64,000 nt of DNA. Source: JBICHN01 sp043101845. Lineage in GTDB: Bacteria; Planctomycetota; Phycisphaerae; Phycisphaerales; UBA5793. A program made the translations under genes and the position numbers. The stretch spans positions 2,046,001-2,110,000 of the forward strand of contig JBICHN010000011.1 in the NCBI GenBank assembly GCA_043101845.1, written 5' to 3'. The notes under the pieces are model-generated. The model was not told the origin of the DNA, ran no database searches, and saw nothing but the letters and a program-made list of their open reading frames with translations. This document shows positions 58,884 to 64,000 of this stretch, one piece after another (position 1 is the stretch's first letter; the number at the start of each line of letters is the position of its first letter).

Positions 58884-59945
58884 TTATACCTGCGCGAGAT
58901 AGTGCGCGAGAAGTTTCCGCGCCGCGTCGAGATCCTTCTTGTGGGCCATTTCGGTCACCGTGTGAATGTACCGCGTCGGCACGGAGATGGTGATCGCCCG
59001 GGCGCCGGGGCCCGCGCGCTGGATCCCCGCGGCGTCGGTTCCACCTCGTGGAAGAATCGACCGCTGCCAGTCGATCTTCTTCGACTTGGCGACCTTCTCG
59101 AAGTCCTCGACAAGGCCGTGATCGGAGATCGATGAGCTGTCCATCATCGTAATCGCGACGCCATCGCCCTGTTTCGTCACGCGTTCGTTCTCCGACACTC
59201 CCGGCGTGTCGCAGCACAGGGTCACATCGACTCCGATGCCGATATCGGGGCGGACGGTGTACGCGGAAGTAATGGCGCCGCGCAGCCCCACCTCTTCCTG
59301 AACCGTAAAGACGCAATGCACTTCACAGGCGTGACCCCTGGCCTTCGTGAGATTCGCGAGCTCGCGCACGCTCTCAATGCCCAGCCAGCAGGCGATTCGA
59401 TTGTCGAGCGCCTTGCTCACGACCGTCTCGCCCACTTCGACAAACGGCTCGTGAAGCGTGACCATGTCGCCGATGCGCACGAGTTCACGAACTTCGTCCG
59501 CGGGACGACCGAGGTCGACGCAGAATTCACTGACCTCGGGCACCTTTTTCCGATCTTCGGGCGTGGCGATGTGCACCGGCTTTCCGCCCGGGTTCATCAC
59601 CCCGATCAGATCGTCCGACGCGGTGCTGATGATTACCCGCCGTGAGAAGAGATTGCGGGTGTCAAAGCCGCCGGCCGGGTTGAGCCAGACGAATCCCTTT
59701 TCGTCGACATGCCGGACGAGGAAGCCGATCTCGTCCATGTGACACGCGAGCATGACCTTGGTCGGCGCCCCGTTGCCCTTTGACTTCTTCGTTGGCCGGC
59801 GAACACAGATGAGCGAGCCGAGCGGATCGGTCTGCACTTCGTCGAAGAGTTCTTCGACCTCCGACTCGATGAGCGTTCGTACGCGTTCTTCGCGCCCGGG
59901 AATGCCGGGCGTTTCACACAATCGTTTGAGCAGATCAATATTCAT
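58884..59945 (-). CDS. M42 family aminopeptidase
   Basis: This 353-residue co-catalytic metallopeptidase removes N-terminal residues from peptides, in large oligomeric assemblies. Visible ligands are H and D in LACHMDEIGFLV and the bridging Asp in VSKALDNRIACW. Catalytic Glu and ligand Glu lie in FTVQEEVGLRG, the next Asp in IGVDVTLCCDTPG, and the last His in TRYIHTVTEM. Length fits the family. The frame is followed by ATG 59945. It diverges from the YgfZ-like gene. Confidence 0.9.
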   Translation of the reverse strand: MNIDLLKRLCETPGIPGREERVRTLIESEVEELFDEVQTDPLGSLICVRRPTKKSKGNGAPTKVMLACHMDEIGFLVRHVDEKGFVWLNPAGGFDTRNLFSRRVIISTASDDLIGVMNPGGKPVHIATPEDRKKVPEVSEFCVDLGRPADEVRELVRIGDMVTLHEPFVEVGETVVSKALDNRIACWLGIESVRELANLTKARGHACEVHCVFTVQEEVGLRGAITSAYTVRPDIGIGVDVTLCCDTPGVSENERVTKQGDGVAITMMDSSSISDHGLVEDFEKVAKSKKIDWQRSILPRGGTDAAGIQRAGPGARAITISVPTRYIHTVTEMAHKKDLDAARKLLAHYLAQV

Positions 59946-60023
59946 CGCTCGGTCATACCATCATCGGGTACGATTTGTTGCAGCGCACCGCGATGATCGC
60001 GGAATTCTCAGGTCTCGTCCCGG

Positions 60024-61163
60024 ATGATCACGATGGCGTCAGAGAGTCCATTGCACAACTTGCAGGAGCAGGCCGAGGCCGAGTTTCTGTACTACGGCGA
60101 CGATGAATCCGGGGTCGAAATCGTCGCGACCTACGGCGAACTCGAGGCGGAGTATGCGGCGATCCGCAAGTCGGCGGGGCTCATGGATCTCCCGCAACGC
60201 GCGGTCCTTCGAATCACCGGCGCCGATCGACTCGCGTTTCTCAACAACATGGTGACGAACGCGGTGGCGGAGATGACTTCGGGTTCGGCGGTGTCATCGT
60301 TCTGGCTCAACCAGAGGGGCCGCATCGTGGCGGATCTCTCGTTTCTCGAACTCGGTGACGAGATGCTCGCGGACACGGAAGGCGCCGTCGCCGACGGCGC
60401 CATGTCAACGCTGACTGACTTCGTGTTCACCGAGGATGTGACCATCGAGTCGGCGCACGAGTCTTGGCACCGCCTCGCTCTGCACGGCCCGCGCGGTATC
60501 GAACTCGTGCGCAAGGTCGCGTCGTTCGCAAGTGACGAAGCGGCCGACGACTGGTCCAGTCGGGGCTGCCGACGCGTCCGCATCGCGGACGAGCCCGTGA
60601 TCGTCGAGCGACGCGACACGACCGGCGAAATCGGACTCGAACTCTTCGTGCCCACGACGGCGGCGCTCGAGGTGTACGAGACGCTCCTTGAAGCCGGGCT
60701 CGATTCGGGGGCCCGATCGATCGGCTGGCTCGCGTACAACATCGCCCGCATTGAGTCGGGCGTTCCGCTCTTTCTCGTCGACTTCGGAACCGATTCGCTG
60801 CCGCACGAGACGGGACTGCTTCGCGAGCGCGTCTCGTTCACGAAGGGGTGCTACCTTGGCCAGGAGGTCGTCGCGCGTATGGAGAATCTCGGCCATCCGA
60901 GCAAGCGCCTCGTCGGCCTGCGCGTCGAGGGGAATTCGATGCCGGTCACGGGCTCGCAGATCTTCGAGCCCGCGGATCGTCCCTCGGAGGTCGTCGGCGC
61001 CGTGACGAGCGCCACGCCGAGCCCGATGCTGGGCGATGAAGTCATTGCGCTCGCCATGGTGAAGTGGTCGCGCTCGAACGCCGGTCAACGACTCCTCGTG
61101 AGCGCCGAGGGCGCCATCGTACCGGCGACCGTCACCGAACTGCCGTTCTGGAAGCGACGCTGA
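60024..61163 (+). CDS. YgfZ/GcvT-like folate-binding protein
   Basis: This 379-residue cytoplasmic protein has the glycine-cleavage T-protein fold. It carries the YgfZ signature FTKGCYLGQEVVARMENLG with the conserved Cys. YgfZ/IBA57 proteins use folate to help Fe-S assembly or repair, for example for MiaB. The region FLNNMVTNAVAEMTSGSAVSSFWLNQRGRIVADLSFLE is typical. In-frame ATGs lie at 60024 and 60033. GcvT itself is the alternative but the KGCYxGQE motif argues for YgfZ. It is convergent with the FapA-like gene. Confidence 0.85.
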   Translation: MITMASESPLHNLQEQAEAEFLYYGDDESGVEIVATYGELEAEYAAIRKSAGLMDLPQRAVLRITGADRLAFLNNMVTNAVAEMTSGSAVSSFWLNQRGRIVADLSFLELGDEMLADTEGAVADGAMSTLTDFVFTEDVTIESAHESWHRLALHGPRGIELVRKVASFASDEAADDWSSRGCRRVRIADEPVIVERRDTTGEIGLELFVPTTAALEVYETLLEAGLDSGARSIGWLAYNIARIESGVPLFLVDFGTDSLPHETGLLRERVSFTKGCYLGQEVVARMENLGHPSKRLVGLRVEGNSMPVTGSQIFEPADRPSEVVGAVTSATPSPMLGDEVIALAMVKWSRSNAGQRLLVSAEGAIVPATVTELPFWKRR

Positions 61164-61169
61164 AGCCGC

Positions 61170-62708
61170 CTACGCCGCGGCCGGCGAAGCCTTGGCCGAG
61201 TCATCATCGTCCTGATCGTCCTCGGCCTCATCATCGAGAGGCGTGGCCACGGTCGAGAGCGGTGTCGTCGAATTCGATCGCATATCGGTAAGCGACGGGC
61301 GACCCTTCGCGTCCGTATGGATCCGCAACGGCCCGCGCAGCGCCGCACGGAATCGGTACCGGCGACCGGCGACGCCCACGATAACGCCCTGGTTGAGCAG
61401 CGTCGCGACCTCAAGATCGACTTCGCCGTCACGCTGAAGCAGTTGCAGCGCCCGATTGAGACGGCCGCTGATCTGTTCGAGCCATTCGTCAAAGTGGTGA
61501 ATCTGGCTCTCGAGTTCCTCGAGTCGATCCATCACCCGCTTCACGGGACTGTCGCCCGCCTTCTCCACGAGCTGATCGCGGGCCTCGATCGCCGCTTCGC
61601 GCTGTTCGCGGATCGACGCGGCGCCGCGCTGAAGTTCATCGACTGCGCGGCTGAGCTCCGGCGCGCCGCCGATGATGATCTCCGTCGGGACACCACTCTC
61701 GGCGCCGAGGGTCTGCAGCGTCACGCGACGGCGAATTCGCGCGATTCCGCCGACAAGCGGGCCGCGCTCGAGCGTGAACGCGCCTTCGACATCAAGCTGA
61801 CTGTGGTACACCCCGCGTTCGATGAACAGCCCGCCCCCGGTTCGGACTCGAGCGTGCTCGAGGTATCCCGTGCGTAGATCGCCGGTGACGCGCACCTGGC
61901 CGCGCTCGCGCCCGGCCATCCCGATCCGAAACTCCGCGGCGCCGTCCACCGTGATGTCCGCCGCCTCGACGACCCCTTCGACGACGAGTGATTCCTTGCA
62001 CTCGATCCGAAAGCAATCGCGAACATCGCCCTGCACGACAACCGGTCCGTCGAACTCAATGTGACCGGTATGGTAATCGACATCGCCCTCGATCAGGAGC
62101 AGCGGATCCACGCGGAGCATGCCATGCTCAAAGCGCAACGAGCCGCTCTGCGTGGCGAAGATTCGGCCGTCCTTATCGATGCGTACCGAATCGTCGGTGG
62201 AGAGCGCGACGGGGGCGCCTTCGCGCGCTTCAAGAATCTGGCCGTCGACTGTCACTCCCGGCTCATAGGGGGTCGGCGCGGTGATCGTCGCGACATGATC
62301 GCCCTCGTTGACCACCGTGTACCCGCGGCGTTCGCGATAGTCGATCGGCTCATCCGAATGCTCAACCTTCGATTCGTCCGAGGACGATTCGTTGTCCTCA
62401 TTCGCGCCCTCCCCGCCGGTCGGATCGTAGCCGGGCTCCCATTCGAGCTTGCCGTCGACGCCGGCGACCGGCTTGCGGCCCTCGGCGATGGGTTCGGCGA
62501 CCTCCGGTCGGGTCTCGGGATCACGCTCTTCGATGATCGTCGCCACGCGCGCACGAACTTCGTCCGTCGCCTCGATGTCCAACGCGGCGATCCGTTCAAG
62601 AATCTCCTCTTCATTGATCGCCTCGGGGTCGACGCCCTCGCGAATAACGAGTCGCGCCACGAGACGATCTTCGGAGATTTCAATCGAGATGGAGCGGGCA
62701 GGCGTCAC
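61170..62708 (-). CDS. FapA/DUF342 family protein
   Basis: This 512-residue cytoplasmic protein matches FapA (flagellar assembly protein A, DUF342). The N-terminal region is rich in acidic residues and DPTGGEGANEDNESSSDES-type linkers. The central beta-helix follows the family pattern (IRIDKDGRIFATQSGSLRFEHGMLRVDPLLLIEGDVDYHTGHIEFDGPVVVQGDV to AGREGQVRVTGDL, read by eye), followed by a coiled coil (AVDELQRGAASIREQREAAIEARDQL to ALQLLQRDGEVDLEV) and an acidic tail. Start is a GTG at 62708 with GGAGCG upstream. No flagellar gene is near, so a role outside the flagellum is likely. Confidence 0.8.
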   Translation of the reverse strand: MTPARSISIEISEDRLVARLVIREGVDPEAINEEEILERIAALDIEATDEVRARVATIIEERDPETRPEVAEPIAEGRKPVAGVDGKLEWEPGYDPTGGEGANEDNESSSDESKVEHSDEPIDYRERRGYTVVNEGDHVATITAPTPYEPGVTVDGQILEAREGAPVALSTDDSVRIDKDGRIFATQSGSLRFEHGMLRVDPLLLIEGDVDYHTGHIEFDGPVVVQGDVRDCFRIECKESLVVEGVVEAADITVDGAAEFRIGMAGRERGQVRVTGDLRTGYLEHARVRTGGGLFIERGVYHSQLDVEGAFTLERGPLVGGIARIRRRVTLQTLGAESGVPTEIIIGGAPELSRAVDELQRGAASIREQREAAIEARDQLVEKAGDSPVKRVMDRLEELESQIHHFDEWLEQISGRLNRALQLLQRDGEVDLEVATLLNQGVIVGVAGRRYRFRAALRGPLRIHTDAKGRPSLTDMRSNSTTPLSTVATPLDDEAEDDQDDDDSAKASPAAA

Positions 62709-62940
62709 GGCGAGCGACGCTCCTTAATGGAACTGATCCTTCATGCTCTCGCGATTCCATCGGTCCGATCCGTTTCAACCGCAAGCCTCTTCATCCAGTC
62801 GACCGAATTTGGGGGAATCTCCAGCGCTCCCGGCCTCGACGCGCCCCAGTTCGTCCTTATCGGTCGCTGGCGGGACGAGCCGGACGCCGCTATGTTGCCT
62901 CTCCTTACCGGACGCAATCGACTCGGCACGGAGGTCTCGC

Positions 62941-63924
62941 ATGAAGCTTGGTGTGATGGCGGCGCTGTTCTCGGGAATGGAGTTTGACGATGCGCTCGAG
63001 TACTGCGCGAAGGCCGGGCTCGACGCGATCGAGTTGCCGGTTGGTGGCTACCCGGGCCGACCGTTCTTCGACCCGAAGAAGGCGCTCGGGACGAAGAAGC
63101 TCCAGGATTCGATCAAGGGGAAGCTCAAGGACCACGGGCTCGAGCTTTCGGGCCTCGCGGTCCACGGCAATCCGGTCACCCCGGCGAAGGCGCAGGCGAA
63201 AAGGGATCATGCGGACTTCGTGAATGCGGTCGAGCTCGCGCCGAAGCTCGGAACGGACATCGTCATCACCTTCTCGGGATGCCCGGGCGGGTCGAAGCGC
63301 GACACGACGCCGAACTGGATTACCTGCGCGTGGCCGCCGGAGTATGCGACGGCGCTCGAATACCAGTGGAACGAAGTGCTCATTCCGTACTGGAGTGAGC
63401 AGAGCAAGCTTTGTGCGAAGCACGGCGTTCGGATCGCGTGGGAAGCGCACCCCGGCTTCAGCGTGTACAACCCGGACACGCTCATCCGTTTGAGTGAGGC
63501 CGCATCCTCGAATCGGCGGAAGCCGAACCTCGGCGCGAATCTCGACCCGTCTCATTTCTTCTGGCAGGGAATCGATCCGGTCGAGGCGGCGCGGGTGCTC
63601 GGGGAAGCCGGACTCCTCTTCTACTGTCACGCGAAAGACACGAGCATCGATCCGCACCAGACGCGAATCAACGGAACGCTCGATACGCGTTCGTACGGAG
63701 ACCTCTCGAAGCGTTCGTGGGTCTTTCGCACCTGTGGATACGGTCACGGCGACGAATTCTGGAAACCGTTCGTCTCGATGCTCCGTCGCTACGGATATGA
63801 CGGCGTGCTCTCGATTGAGCACGAAGATTCGTACATGTCTGTCAACGAAGGATTCGAGAAGGCGGTCGACTACCTGCGCGGCGTGCTCATCAAGGAGAAG
63901 GCCGGCGCCGCCTGGTGGTTCTAG
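62941..63924 (+). CDS. Sugar-phosphate isomerase/epimerase-like TIM-barrel protein
   Basis: This 327-residue AP-endonuclease-2/xylose-isomerase-type TIM barrel starts MKLGVMAALFSGMEFDDALEYCAKAGLDAIELPVGGYPGRP. Probable metal ligands are Glu in RIAWEAHPGFSVYNPD, Asp and His in NLGANLDPSHFFWQGID, His in LLFYCHAKDTSI and Glu in GVLSIEHEDSYM. GGAGGT lies upstream of the ATG at 62941. Such proteins often act on inositol- or hydroxypyruvate-type substrates; the substrate here is unknown. A terminator follows. Confidence 0.85.
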   Translation: MKLGVMAALFSGMEFDDALEYCAKAGLDAIELPVGGYPGRPFFDPKKALGTKKLQDSIKGKLKDHGLELSGLAVHGNPVTPAKAQAKRDHADFVNAVELAPKLGTDIVITFSGCPGGSKRDTTPNWITCAWPPEYATALEYQWNEVLIPYWSEQSKLCAKHGVRIAWEAHPGFSVYNPDTLIRLSEAASSNRRKPNLGANLDPSHFFWQGIDPVEAARVLGEAGLLFYCHAKDTSIDPHQTRINGTLDTRSYGDLSKRSWVFRTCGYGHGDEFWKPFVSMLRRYGYDGVLSIEHEDSYMSVNEGFEKAVDYLRGVLIKEKAGAAWWF

Positions 63925-63956
63925 CTCCGGCGCAGGTCACCGCCCGATACGAAAAA

Positions 63957-63983
63957 GCCCGCCCGACGATCCGTCGGGCGGGC
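63957..63983. terminator. Terminator after the TIM-barrel gene
   Basis: A 12-bp perfect stem (63957-63968 with 63972-63983) with a 3-base loop is preceded by AAAAA at 63952-63956. On the minus strand the stem is followed by TTTTT, so it is a strong minus-strand terminator for a gene beyond the window, and it also ends the plus-strand gene. Confidence 0.8.
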
Positions 63984-64000
63984 GGTCATTGGAATTTCCA

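Overview
The window is a gene-dense, GC-rich bacterial chromosome segment with no transposase, phage gene, integrase or CRISPR array. The gene families point to a planctomycete, most likely of the Phycisphaerae type. The evidence is a DUF1800/DUF1501 gene pair, two prepilin-like proteins with the H-X9-DG motif, secreted proteins sharing a ~100-residue C-terminal module, a cupredoxin-like protein beside an aa3-type oxidase, a short SecA paralogue and a large family of secreted amidohydrolases. This placement is an inference from family content, not from a phylogenetic marker.

Layout. 1-3.9 kb: cytochrome c oxidase locus. The cupredoxin-like protein, subunit II and subunit I (cut by the window edge) lie on the minus strand; subunits III and IV lie on the plus strand. 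A perfect TTGTGA-N6-TCACAA dyad sits between the two arms. 4-12 kb: DUF456 protein, secreted monohaem protein, peroxiredoxin, HAF-repeat secreted protein, citrate synthase, rhomboid protease and a secreted protein of unknown function. 12-19.9 kb: STAS protein, M24 peptidase, Fe-S carrier, glycosyltransferase, two MoxR-type ATPases, ClpS and a TPR protein. 19.8-28.9 kb: glycogen debranching enzyme translationally coupled to a ROK glucokinase, Nudix hydrolase, DUF1800/DUF1501 pair, HAD phosphatase and transaldolase.

28.9-36.4 kb: a five-gene minus-strand operon with two HlyD-type adaptors (one fused to two GAF domains), a DUF3467 protein, a PqqD-M50-HlyD fusion and a short SecA-like ATPase. It resembles an export machine, but no ABC transporter, SecY or TolC lies nearby. 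It is the best candidate here for an undescribed system. 36.7-41.3 kb: EF-P, 3D-domain protein, Fur-like regulator, glycosyltransferase and a BshC-like protein.

41.4-54 kb: an operon of eight secreted amidohydrolase-family genes (nine domains). Only one gene keeps a complete metal site; most have lost the HxH motif and the later His ligands, and several carry long charged inserts. 54-64 kb: FG-GAP repeat protein, tRNA-Arg(TCG), a secreted protein, two prepilin-like proteins, M42 aminopeptidase, YgfZ-like folate protein, FapA/DUF342 protein and a sugar-phosphate isomerase-like TIM barrel.

Coding starts were chosen by Shine-Dalgarno spacing and family length; several are GTG or TTG. All similarity statements rest on motif recognition by eye, with no database search.
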